DNA of 64,000 nt. Source: Lingula anatina. Its lineage: Eukaryota > Brachiopoda > Lingulata > Lingulida > Lingulidae. Below the pieces are notes generated by a model, which saw only the letters and a list, made by a program, of their open reading frames with translations, was not told the DNA's origin and did no database searches. A program made the position numbers and the translations under genes. This document shows positions 13,203 to 23,638 of this stretch, in pieces. The first letter of the stretch is position 1. Each line of letters opens with the position of its first letter. The stretch covers positions 26,262-90,261 of the forward strand of contig NW_019775629.1 in assembly GCF_001039355.2 (NCBI RefSeq), in the 5' to 3' direction.

Positions 13203-15411
13203 TCAAACCCGCTTTCTCTCAAAAAACCTCTTTCCCAGAGTAAGGATTCCGCTAATAAGCCTAGCTTTCCCGATGCAGAACAATGCGTCATTTTGCATGC
13301 CTCCAACGCGTGACTTCAAAAATGAGTTGATTTCATCATTTTTACTCCTGCCATCCTGTATTGCGTTAACCAGTTGTGCCGAGCCGCCTTTTTCTTCTGC
13401 CAGAGTATTTTCCAACACGAAAGATTGGACATTTAAAGTAGCAGCTGGACTACTACCTAAGTCTGGTTTGTGCTTGAGGATTACGTGCTTGGCAACAAGC
13501 ACCTGCTCTGAACTTGGCGTCAAATCAGGTTTCCTGTAGTTCGGGTATGGGTTGTCCAGATAGTCGTTAGCTAGGCGGAGACCACTAGCAGAGCGACCAG
13601 CATCCGTGAGGTCAAATGTAGTAATGCGATAGTTGAGAAAAAGTAACAAAACGTTGAGTATAGTGATTTTCTGAAGACCTTTTCGTTTCATCTGATTTAC
13701 GACCATCACCAAACCAACGTAGAAAATAGGGACGTCGTAGCCTACAATGCCGTCAACCTTCAAAATTGCCTGAAAATTGAAGTCTGACACAATTACGCGA
13801 TTCAGATGTAGTTACCATGTCAAAATCTGAAAATGCATTTTACATAGAGAGTTAGAGTTTCTATGGAAGATTAATGCACTTTCAGTTTTAAAATTTCTGT
13901 TCATTTTGAGGTATTTCAAAATTGGTGTTTGTGTGTATTGGAATTGAATGGTTCTCCGACAAAAGCTAGGGCAACGTGGAGTCTACTCAGGGGGCTGCTC
14001 TCAGGTGTCAATCAGCGAATATTTAAAATTTGTATTTTGAGATGACATGCGTCTGAAAAGTGAAATAATTTAATTTTTAAGCCGATTCTAGCTAAAAAAT
14101 ATCATTCCTTTGGCGCTTGGTGGTCTTTATGGATTTGCCACAAGGTACCAAAATGATTACAAAACATTAAAAGGACTTCCATTTAAACGTTTCTGGAGCA
14201 TGGTTGGGCTGAAATGGTGGTAGCAAAGATCAAGTTCCTTTATTATGCAAAGGTGAATATTTCTATTGGAATTGGCGGTCATCCTGGTTATTTAGGGACC
14301 ATTCCCAGACCCTATCTCACTAACTGTGGATCTATCTATCTCCAAGGGGATTCTCGCTAAATTGCAATCAACTTGAGCGCCTTAGATGTCTGTCATGCCT
14401 ACTGAAGCTGCTAGGGGGTAATCATTTATCGTTTAATAGCTTCAGTAGGCGAGCCAGACATCTAAGCCGCTTAAGCTGAAAGCAATTTAGCGAGAAACCA
14501 CTTGGAGATGGATCGATCCTGTTGGATCGATCTAGATATGGGAACCCAGTGTTATAGTTGCCTAAAGCTGCCAAAGTGGCAACCAAGCAACATTTACTCA
14601 AGTCCCATGGGAGCACAAATAACGAAAAATCTTTATAGATGCAAAAATTTCAATTCTTGTATTGAAGACACGGAATAGGCGACTACTTGACTATCACCTC
14701 TCAGAGGTTAAACCCTGCTAGGAGTGTAGCCTACTAACGTTAATGGGTCCACGTTTGGCGAAGCCAGTCAATACGCCCAGGGAAAGTCCGACTAGGTATC
14801 ATATATGTACGCTGACGGTAGAGAGATGCATTTCAACTTTTAAAGGATTTATCAGCATGTTATTTTGCTTTGTAAATAATACGCAACTTTTAAGTTAAAT
14901 NTTGTCCTTTAAAGGATGTCCTATATTGTCCTATAGGATCGTACGGGACATAGGCCCAAACCCCCATAGGTCCTTTAGGATCTTATAGGAATTTGGCCCA
15001 AAATGTTGTAGGATCCGATAAGATAGCCGATAAAAATTCCCATAAGAATCGTATAAAATCCGCAGGGAGTCCAATAGAGTCCTGTACGTAGGGTTTTCAT
15101 ATGAAAAAATTTAGTGTACTCACATTAAACATGACTGGTTTCTCTTGGTGATAGATAATCATAACAATCCTCTTCCCCAAGGCCTCCATATCTCCGTGTA
15201 ACATGGGGTGTGTGGGGACTGAACCCACTGACTCTACACACACACGCCTCATGTCATCTACGATTCTTTGACATGTCACAGTGTCCACCCAGCGTCTCAT
15301 CCTGAGTCCCCTGAATAAAGGAAGCCAGGTCCCGTTGGTTGTAGCTCTCAGTAAAAACAGTAAAGTGATGATAAGTATGATACAAGCACCTGCTATTACA
15401 GCAATCCACAT
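13203..15411 (-). CDS. Membrane-anchored tandem family, allele-like copy of copy 1 (spans a gap)
   Basis: Exon 2 is 13203-13769, nearly identical to 8624-9190. Exon 1 is 15124-15411 across the N at 14901. Together they give a complete frame of about 284 residues. Exon 1 starts MWIAVIAGACIILIIT, a hydrophobic signal-anchor, followed by the N-glycosylation sequon NGT. This exon 1 has a 9-bp in-frame deletion: RRWVEPRDTVT in the other copies is RRWVDTVT here. Because the two exons lie on separate contigs their pairing is inferred. In-frame stop codons just 5' of the ATG in related copies support the ATG at 15411. Confidence 0.6.
14332..14536. mobile_element. Hairpin MITE-like inverted repeat, longer allele
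   Basis: Counterpart of 9759-9932, with about 28 extra bases at the right end (GGATCGATCCTGTTGGATCG and following) that pair with GGATCTATCTATCTCC at the left end. The longer form therefore looks closer to the intact element and the shorter one to a deletion derivative. Confidence 0.6.
14902..15090. repeat. Copy of the 107-bp TCCTATA-rich repeat
   Basis: Contains GATGTCCTATATTGTCCTAT, ACGGGACATAGGCCCAAACC and GGAATTTGGCCCAAAAT, matching the tandem units at 25085-25330. It lies in the intron next to family exon 1, the same place as in copy 3. Confidence 0.75.
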
Positions 15412-15982
15412 ATTGTTTCTATACAGCAATACGACTGCGTCTTTGTCCGTCAAATCAAAATAGAGACCTGCCCAATGCTGAACTTAAATTTTATATATAT
15501 ATACCAAGATATTGCCAACGGCTATTAAGTTTACATTCACATGATGATAATAGCAAATTTATAGAGAGTGTTTGAGTCACGCGTGCTGTCACTACATCCA
15601 GGTCTATCTATGGAGTCCACGGTCTAATGCACATTGGTATGAACATACATGTATACCTGTTATGAACCTTGGACAAATAAAACGAACTTCCCTCAAGGTA
15701 CTACAGTGGGGTGCAACTGATTTTCTTTCAATTACTCTGTTTACATCCCAATCACGTTAAATTACACCGATTATTCAATAGTGCGTCGTACCTTACAGTG
15801 CTGCATATACCTACAGCAATTTTGGTGATTTTATCTACAGCGGTTACCGAGTTACACCAGTACCCCTAATCAATTGATATCTACAGCCATTTAGTATTAT
15901 ACGTTTCCAGGTACTCCCAAGAGGTGAACATGACAATAAATGAACATGTCATGACAATTAATACCGATGCCAGCATTACCTG

Positions 15983-16019
<37 letters not shown>

Positions 16020-16225
16020 AGTATATACCGTATATATATCAAAGACCCTCTATATGGATAGGCCAAGTATATGCACATTGTAACATTTGGCCCTGGAAAA
16101 ATGATTCCGGTCCAAATCACAGGTTCCTATAACCCCAACGACTAGAAAGCAAGAATAGACATTCTCTTTCATATGTCTACCACACCTACATTTGCACTTT
16201 CCGGGGTGTATAGTCTCAAACCTTA

Positions 16226-16280
<55 letters not shown>

Positions 16281-16754
16281 ACGATAAGCTGTATGATAAA
16301 TAAAATGAAACTAAACCTCATCGTCTTTTATCATGAATCGTCTTTTATAATAGTTATTTGTCAAAAATTCCTTGTCAAATCTTGGCCTTGAGGTATTTCC
16401 TGGATATTCAGATATGCACAAACTACTTATAATTTCCTTACACAGTACCGTGCCAACGGGCGAATCCATCCAAGATATTTGATTGAAAACTAGATGCTTA
16501 TTATTTTTCACATATATCATCAAACCACACGCTTATAAATTACAAAAGAGCTCAGGGGTGAAGTGATGAAATGCGAGCACGTGAAGTTTAAGTTCCTCGT
16601 GATGATCTACAGAACGGAAAGACAAAGTGTGCAGTAGCCTATCGTTTTAATTTAATTAAATTTCTTTCTTTCTTTCTTTCTTTATTTTATCAAAACAGAA
16701 AAAAAAACTTCGAAAACGTTGGTTTATGTTAAAGCAACGCCTTCCTATGTTCCA
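15412..16754. other. 5' flank of family exon 1, no gene seen
   Basis: Holds an (ATCT)n run near 15984-16019 and an (AAAT)n run at 16222-16282. The open frames are short and unlike known proteins. Repeated with small differences at 17461-18763, as expected if the two are alleles. Confidence 0.5.
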
Positions 16755-16898
16755 GTGTGACAGGAATGGTAGTCCTAGGAATAGAAATACTGGGTCCCAT
16801 ATGATTAGTACAGGTTAGGGTTAGCAGTGTGACAGGAATGGTAGTCCTAGGAATAGAAATACTGGGTCCCATATGATTAGTACAGGTTAGGGTTGGCT
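16755..16898. repeat. 72-bp minisatellite, two units
   Basis: Two units, each beginning GTGTGACAGGAATGGTAGTC and ending in a TTAGGGTTAG stretch. The unit resembles one end of the element at 58139-58309. Confidence 0.85.
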
Positions 16899-17276
16899 GG
16901 AATATTGAGGTAAGAGTATGGGGCGAATTATTATGAAAGCTTTGTTTAATGAGTATAATTTCATTGACAATTTGAATTTTTCATTAATTGTTAATAAGTC
17001 ATGTATCCACGAGACAGGAGAATATTCCACGACCAATTTGATGGATGCATAGCTAATGCTGGACTTAGAAACTACTCTGCAAATATTTGTTGGCTCAATA
17101 TGAAAGAACTTGATCTGCCGGTGGTAGGGGAATTAGATAGAATAAATTAACTGTGAGTAGAAAATAGAATTTTATTTTTGAAATATCAATATCTCTTGTT
17201 ACACTTGTTTTAAAAATGTTTCCCTTTATTCAGAAAAAGTCAAAATAATTTGTATAAAATATTAAAAATCACACAN

Positions 17277-17460
17277 CACACACACGCCTCATGTCATCCA
17301 CGATTCTTTGACATGTCACAGTGTCACGGGGTTCCACCCAGCGTCTCATCCTGAGTCCCCTGAATAAAGGAAGCGAGGTCCCGTTGGTTGTAGCTCTCAG
17401 TAAAAACAGTATAGTGATGATAAGTATGATACAAGCACCTGCTATTACTGCAATCCACAT
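17277..17460 (-). CDS. Membrane-anchored family exon 1, 3' side cut by gap
   Basis: Encodes the signal-anchor MWIAVIAGACIILIIT and continues to DTVTCQRIVDDMRRVC before the N at 17276. It keeps the EPR residues missing from 15124-15411. It is probably the other allele of the exon 1 of copy 1; its exon 2 would lie at lower coordinates. Confidence 0.7.
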
Positions 17461-18254
17461 ATTGTTTCTACAGCAATACGACTGCGTCTTTGTCCGTCAA
17501 ATCAAAATAGAGACCTGCCCAATGCTGAACTTAAATTTTATATATATACCAAGATATTGCCAACGGCTATTAAGTTTACATTCACATGATGATAATAGCA
17601 AATTTATAGAGAGTGTTTGAGTCACGCGTGCTGTCACTACATCCAGGTCTATCTATGGAGTCCACGGTCTAATGCACATTGGTATGAACATACATGTATA
17701 CCTGTTATGAACCTTGGACGAATAAAACGAACTTCCCTCAAGGTACTACAGTGGGGTGCAACTGATTTTCTTTCAATTACTCTGTTTACATCCCAATCAC
17801 GTTAAATTACACCGATTATTCAATAGTGCGTCGTACCTTACAGTGCTGCATATACCTACAGCAATTTTGGTGATTTTATCTACAGCGGTTACCGAGTTAC
17901 ACCAGTACCCCTAATCAATTGATATCTACAGCCATTTAGTATTATACGTTTCCAGGTACTCCCAAGAGGTGAACATGACAATAAATGAACATGTCATGAC
18001 AATTAATACCGATGCCAGCATTACCTGTTATCTATCTATCTATCTATCTGTATATACCGTATATATATCATAGACCCTCTATATGGATAGGCCAAGTATA
18101 TGCACATTGTAACATTTGGCCCTGGAAAAATGATTCCGGTCCAAATCACAGGTTCCTATAACCCCAACGACGAGAAAGCAAGAATAGACATTCTCTTTCA
18201 TATGTCTACCACACCTACATTTGCACTTTCCGGGGTGTATAGTCTCAAACCTTA

Positions 18255-18285
<31 letters not shown>

Positions 18286-18763
18286 ACGATAAGCTATATG
18301 ATAAGTAAAATGAAACTAAACCTCATCGTCTTTTATCATGAATCGTCTTTTATAATAGTTATTTGTCAAAAATTCCATGTCAAATCTTGGCCTTGAGGTA
18401 TTTCCTGGATATTCAGATATGCACAAACTACTTATAATTTCCTTACACAGTACCGTGCCAACGGGCGAATCCATCCAAGATATTTGATTGAAAACTAGAT
18501 GCTTATTATTTTCCACATATATCATCAAACCACACGCTTATAAATTACAAAAGAGCTCAGGGGTGAAGTGATGAAATGCGAGCACGTGAAGTTTAAGTTC
18601 CTCGTGATGATCTACAGAACGGAAAGACAAAGTGTGCAGTAGCCTATCGTTTTAATTTAATTAAATTTCTTTCTTTCTTTCTTTCTTTCTTTCTTTTATC
18701 AAAACAGAAAAAAAAACTTCGAAAACGTTGGTTTATGTTAAAGCAACGCCTTCCTATGTTCCA

Positions 18764-18979
18764 GTGTGACAGGAATGGTAGTCCTAGGAATGGAAATACT
18801 GGGTCCCATATGATTAGTACAGGTTAGAGTTAGCAGTGTGACAGGAATGGTAGTCCTAGGAATAGAAGTCCTGGGTCCCATATGATTAGTACAGGTTAGG
18901 GTTAGCAGTGTGACAGGAATGGTAGTCCTAGGAATGGAAATACTGGGTCCCATAAGATTAGTACAGGTTAGGGTTGGCT
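18764..18979. repeat. 72-bp minisatellite, three units
   Basis: Units start at 18764, 18836 and 18908, with a few substitutions between them. The parallel segments at 16755 and 20285 have two units, so the copy number differs between haplotypes or contigs. Confidence 0.88.
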
Positions 18980-19608
18980 GGAATATTGAGGTAAGAGTAT
19001 GGGGCGAATTATTATTAAAGCTTTGTTTCATGAGTATAATTTCATTGACAATTTAAATTTTTCATTAATTGTTAATAAGTCATGTATCCACGAGACAGGA
19101 GAATATTCCACGACCAATTTGATGGATGCATAGCTAATGCTGGAGTTAGAAACTACTCTGCAAATATTTGTTGGCTCAATATGAAAGAACTTGATCTGCC
19201 GGTGGTAGGGGAATTAGATAGAATAAATTAACTGTGAGTAGAAAATAGAATTTTATTTTTGAAATATCAATATCTCTTGTTACACTTGTTTTAAAAATGT
19301 TTCCCTTTATTCAGAAAAAGTCAAAATAATTTGTATAAAATATTAAAAATCACAGATTAAAATATTTGTATTTTTTATTGTTATTGATTCTAATACCTCA
19401 CCTGTACAAACATAATTTTAATAATATTAAAAAAATATTGTTGTTATTTAGCAATAAAAAATACAGTAAAAGGTTATTAATCTACGTTATCAATAATCAT
19501 ATGTCACCAATACGAATAATGCATTTTAATTAAAGAAATTAAAATGACCCAAAACCGAGTTAATAAAAACCTGCCACTTCAAACCAATATTTTCTTTGTT
19601 CATAAAAC

Positions 19609-20172
19609 TCATATCCTCTCCCTTTTAATAAACCTTGCTCCCACTGAGAGGATTAAGCTGGTAAGCTTAGCTTTTCCCGTGCAGAACAACCCGACAAATT
19701 GCCTGTCACCAACACGTGCCATTAAAAATGTGTTGATTTCATCATTTTTACTCCTGCCGTCCTTTATTGTATAAACCGATTGTGCCGAGCCCTCTTCCTC
19801 TGTCAGAGCATTTTCCAACTCGAAAGATTTGACATTAAGACTTATAGCCGGGCCAACACCTAAGTCTGGTTTGTGCTTGAGGATCACGTGCTTGGCAACG
19901 AGCACCTGCTCTGAACTTGGCGTCAAATCAGGTTTCCTGTAGTTAGGGTATGGGTTGTCCAGATAGTCGTTAGCTAGGCGGAGACCACTAGCAGAGCGAC
20001 CAGCATCCGTGAGGTCAAATGTAGTAATGCGATAGTTGAGAAAAAGTAACAAAACGTTGAGTATAGTGATTTTCTGAAGACCTTTGCGTTTCATCTGGTT
20101 TACGACCATCACCAAACCAACGTGGAAAATAGGAACTTCGTACCCAACAATGCCGTCAACCTTCAAAATAGC
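19609..20172 (-). CDS. Membrane-anchored family exon 2, duplicate of copy 2
   Basis: 187 codons plus stop, with the same translation as 21058-21621. Its exon 1 is cut off by the N at 20284. The segment 18837-20283 parallels 20285-21732, so this is probably the same exon assembled twice. Confidence 0.75.
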   Translation of the reverse strand, partial: AILKVDGIVGYEVPIFHVGLVMVVNQMKRKGLQKITILNVLLLFLNYRITTFDLTDAGRSASGLRLANDYLDNPYPNYRKPDLTPSSEQVLVAKHVILKHKPDLGVGPAISLNVKSFELENALTEEEGSAQSVYTIKDGRSKNDEINTFLMARVGDRQFVGLFCTGKAKLTSLILSVGARFIKRERI

Positions 20173-20284
20173 CTAAAAATTAAAGTATAAATATCTTATG
20201 GCGAATTATACATAGAAAATAAACAATTTCCAAGGAAGTTTGGTTTACACAGCCATAAAGGAAACGGGGACCTTAACTATAGTN

Positions 20285-20428
20285 GTGTGACAGGAATGGT
20301 AGTCCTAGGAATAGAAATACTGGGTCCCATATGATTAGTACAGGTTAGGGTTAGCAGTGTGACAGGAATGGTAGTCCTAGGAATAGAAATACTGGGTCCC
20401 ATATGATTAGTACAGGTTAGGGTTGGCT
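20285..20428. repeat. 72-bp minisatellite, two units (repeat of the 18836 array)
   Basis: Begins directly after the N at 20284 at a unit boundary and then continues into the same flank as the other arrays. Confidence 0.85.
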
Positions 20429-21057
20429 GGAATATTGAGGTAAGAGTATGGGGCGAATTATTATGAAAGCTTTGTTTAATGAGTATAATTTCATTGACAA
20501 TTTGAATTTTTCATTAATTGTTAATAAGTCATGTATCCACGAGACAGGAGAATATTCCACGACCAATTTGATGGATGCATAGCTAATGCTGGACTTAGAA
20601 ACTACTCTGCAAATATTTGTTGGCTCAATATGAAAGAACTTGATCTGCCGGTGGTAGGGGAATTAGATAGAATAAATTAACTGTGAGTAGAAAATAGAAT
20701 TTTATTTTTGAAATATCAATATCTCTTGTTACACTTGTTTTAAAAATGTTTCCCTTTATTCAGAAAAAGTCAAAATAATTTGTATAAAATATTAAAAATC
20801 ACAGATTAAAATATTTGTATTTTTTATTGTTATTGATTCTAATACCTCACCTGTACAAACATAATTTTAATAATATTAAAAAAATATTGTTGTTATTTAG
20901 CAATAAAAAATACAGTAAAAGGTTATTAATCTACGTTATCAATAATCATATGTCACCAATACGAATAATGCATTTTAATTAAAGAAATTAAAATGACCCA
21001 AAACCGAGTTAATAAAAACCTGCCACTTCAAACCAATATTTTCTTTGTTCATAAAAC

Positions 21058-22294
21058 TCATATCCTCTCCCTTTTAATAAACCTTGCTCCCACTGAGAGG
21101 ATTAAGCTGGTAAGCTTAGCTTTTCCCGTGCAGAACAACCCGACAAATTGCCTGTCACCAACACGTGCCATTAAAAATGTGTTGATTTCATCATTTTTAC
21201 TCCTGCCGTCCTTTATTGTATAAACCGATTGTGCCGAGCCCTCTTCCTCTGTCAGAGCATTTTCCAACTCGAAAGATTTGACATTAAGACTTATAGCCGG
21301 GCCAACACCTAAGTCTGGTTTGTGCTTGAGGATCACGTGCTTGGCAACGAGCACCTGCTCTGAACTTGGCGTCAAATCAGGTTTCCTGTAGTTAGGGTAT
21401 GGGTTGTCCAGATAGTCGTTAGCTAGGCGGAGACCACTAGCAGAGCGACCAGCATCCGTGAGGTCAAATGTAGTAATGCGATAGTTGAGAAAAAGTAACA
21501 AAACGTTGAGTATAGTGATTTTCTGAAGACCTTTGCGTTTCATCTGGTTTACGACCATCACCAAACCAACGTGGAAAATAGGAACTTCGTACCCAACAAT
21601 GCCGTCAACCTTCAAAATAGCCTAAAAATTAAAGTATAAATATCTTATGGCGAATTATACATAGAAAATAAACAATTTCCAAGGAAGTTTGGTTTACACA
21701 GCCATAAAGGAAACGGGGACCTTAACTATAGTCCAAAATGTACCAAAATAATTCTTTTTATTCTGTGATATCTTGTGTATCTTTCCAAATTCATACCAAA
21801 GACATTTTTGCCGTGTTGCATGACTTTAAGAAATGAATAAATGAAACGATTTATGGGTTCGTCCTGCCTGAATGCGTTTATTTATTGCAGGTGTGCAGTG
21901 GGAGGCTGCTAGCAAGACACAGTCCGTTTCGTTAAATGTCAGGTGTTACCAGATATACATAATCTGTACTTTTCATTAAAATGAAGTTCCTACTCACATT
22001 AAACATAACTGGTTTGTGGTGGTGATAGATAATCATAACAATCCTCTTCCCCAAGGCCTCCATATCTCCGTGTAACATGGGGTGTGTGGGGACTGAACCC
22101 ACTGACTCTACACACACACGCCTCATGTCATCTACGATTCTTTGACATGTCACAGTGTCACGGGGTTCCACCCAGCGTCTCATCCTGAGTCCCCTGAATA
22201 AAGGAAGCGAGGTCCCGTTGGTTGTAGCCCTCAGTAAAAACAGTAAAGTGATGATAAGTATGATACAAGCACCTGCTATTACAGCAATCCACAT
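21058..22294 (-). CDS. Membrane-anchored tandem family, copy 2 (complete)
   Basis: The clearest complete member. Exon 1 is 21998-22294 (99 codons), exon 2 is 21058-21621 (187 codons plus stop), both phase 0, total 286 residues. Residues 2-21 form a signal-anchor, followed by an NGT sequon and an arginine-rich stretch LRMRRWVEPR, so a type II membrane protein is likely. Recurrent blocks are VESVGSVPTHPMLHGDMEAL, GLVMVVNQMKRKGLQ, GRSASGLRLANDYL and PDLTPSSEQVLVAKHVILKH. An acceptor-like TGCAG and in-frame stops just before the ATG suggest a non-coding 5' exon. Function unknown; the middle block could be a degenerate GNAT acetyl-CoA loop. Confidence 0.8.
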
Positions 22295-22764
22295 ATTGTT
22301 TCTACTGCAGTATAACCGTGCCTGTGTCCGTCAAATGTACGGCAAGGACTAAGTCCAGCCTTATTCTGAATTCGAACTTAGAATGCGTATATGTATGTGC
22401 GACATGACACGGCCAATGATTTTTCAAGTCACATTCGTAAAAGTAATATGATACTAGGATCCTTATGTTGGGTCCTTATATGATAACAGCAATAATTTCA
22501 GTTCTGTAAAGACTGTGTCGAGTCACGAATGCTTACACTCCTTTAAACACACTCTGTTGAGGTCACTGCATTAAGGTCACCGTACTGAGGACACTTGAGA
22601 GCATGGTCCAAGTCACATATATGTGTGACGTCTACATCGAATGGCTAAAAGGGGTTGTGCATGAGGACTACTGACTTTTTTAATAATTAATCGGTTTCTA
22701 TTTTTACTAATACCGTTAAATTACATCAATTTTCACTTGATGCTGCAGCCCTCGGTTACAGCAT

Positions 22765-22870
22765 GATGATGATGATGATGATAAGTATTTTATAACAAAC
22801 AGCTGCTATTATAGTCTTCCACATATTGTTTCTACTGCAGTACAACAGCGGCTTTGTGTAATATACCCGC
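22765..22870 (-). pseudogene. Relic of a family exon 1 5' end
   Basis: Contains TCCACATATTGTTTCTACTGCAG and a diverged version of the adjoining signal-anchor coding sequence (CTGCTATTATAGTCTTCCAC), preceded by a GATGAT run. It matches the start of exon 1 of the neighbouring genes and then loses similarity, with no open frame. It looks like a decayed extra copy between copies 2 and 3. Confidence 0.55.
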
Positions 22871-22908
22871 CTTAAAACTAGTAAAGGTCAATCCCCGGCG
22901 TTGACATA

Positions 22909-23210
22909 GGCCGAATTCACATCGAGTTGAGCCATGGCTCTACAAAGCCATGACCTAAATATGGCGGACGTACATGAAAGGAAAACCGCCTAATCTTTTA
23001 ATAGTCTCTCCGCCTCTCACACGCCTCCCCATGTGTCGTCCCAATGGAGCCGAGATTTTATGACTGTACCCCCGCAGGGACAACGCATGGGGAGGCGTGT
23101 GAGAGGCGGAGAGACTATTAAAAGATTAGGCGGTTTTCCTTTCATGTACGTCCGCCATATTTAGGTCGTGGCTTTGTAGAGCCATGGCTCAACTCGATGT
23201 GAATGCGGCC
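22909..23210. mobile_element. Foldback element with 134-bp inverted arms
   Basis: Left arm 22909-23042 and right arm 23077-23210 are reverse complements with only a few mismatches, around a 34-bp centre. The ends read GGCCGAATTCACATCGAG and its partner CGATGTGAATGCGGCC, with ATA on both sides as a possible target duplication. It encodes nothing; it is a foldback or MITE-type element lying between family copies 2 and 3. Confidence 0.85.
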
Positions 23211-23638
23211 ATAGAATATGATAATATATGAGTAGAAAGAAGCTATAATCACTTTGTTTTTTTAAAATTCGTGCGGAATCACGAGACAGTTCAGTCAGTT
23301 AAGGTGAATGTGACACCATGGATAGTAGTTTTATATTCAAGTTGTGGTTTTTGAACTGAGTTCAGCGGTTTGTTGTAAAAAAAATGAATAAATGCTGTTT
23401 ATACCTGGGTTCACATAACACACCAAGTGTCACGAGTTCGGACCTTATAAAGCTTCTTTAACTTTGTTTTATTCAATGCAAACTAGGTTCTATGACTTTA
23501 TCTATGAATTGATTACATCATTAGATGTCCTGAAGACACTTTTGATTTACTCAGTGTTAACAAAAAATACATCCATGGTACATAATATTATAGAACATCT
23601 TTATTATAACCCAAGCCGTTCAGCCAAATTTATGTAAG

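Larger units (their letters stand above)
10561..14900. repeat. Near-identical copy of 5955-10294 (about 4.34 kb)
   Basis: Colinear along its full length, including the ACE 3' exons, the intergenic stretch, family exon 2 and the hairpin element. Differences are scattered substitutions and small indels, among them a 28-bp indel at the hairpin end. It is bounded by single N characters at 10560 and 14901, which points to allelic contigs joined end to end. Confidence 0.85.
15237..17275. repeat. Segment repeated at 17277-19351
   Basis: From the CACACACGCCTC block in family exon 1 onward the two segments run in parallel, differing mainly in microsatellite lengths and in the number of 72-bp minisatellite units (two here, three in the other). 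The N at 17276 marks the join. Confidence 0.85.

Noticed and set aside
18738-19031. Repetitive minus-strand open frame with a 24-residue repeat
   Set aside because: It is the translation of the 72-bp minisatellite (72 is a multiple of three), with no start context or conservation to support a protein.
16755-20428. CRISPR-like or telomeric array because of regular repeats and TTAGGGTTAG
   Set aside because: The units are contiguous without spacers and TTAGGG occurs only once or twice per 72-bp unit; it is a minisatellite in an animal genome.
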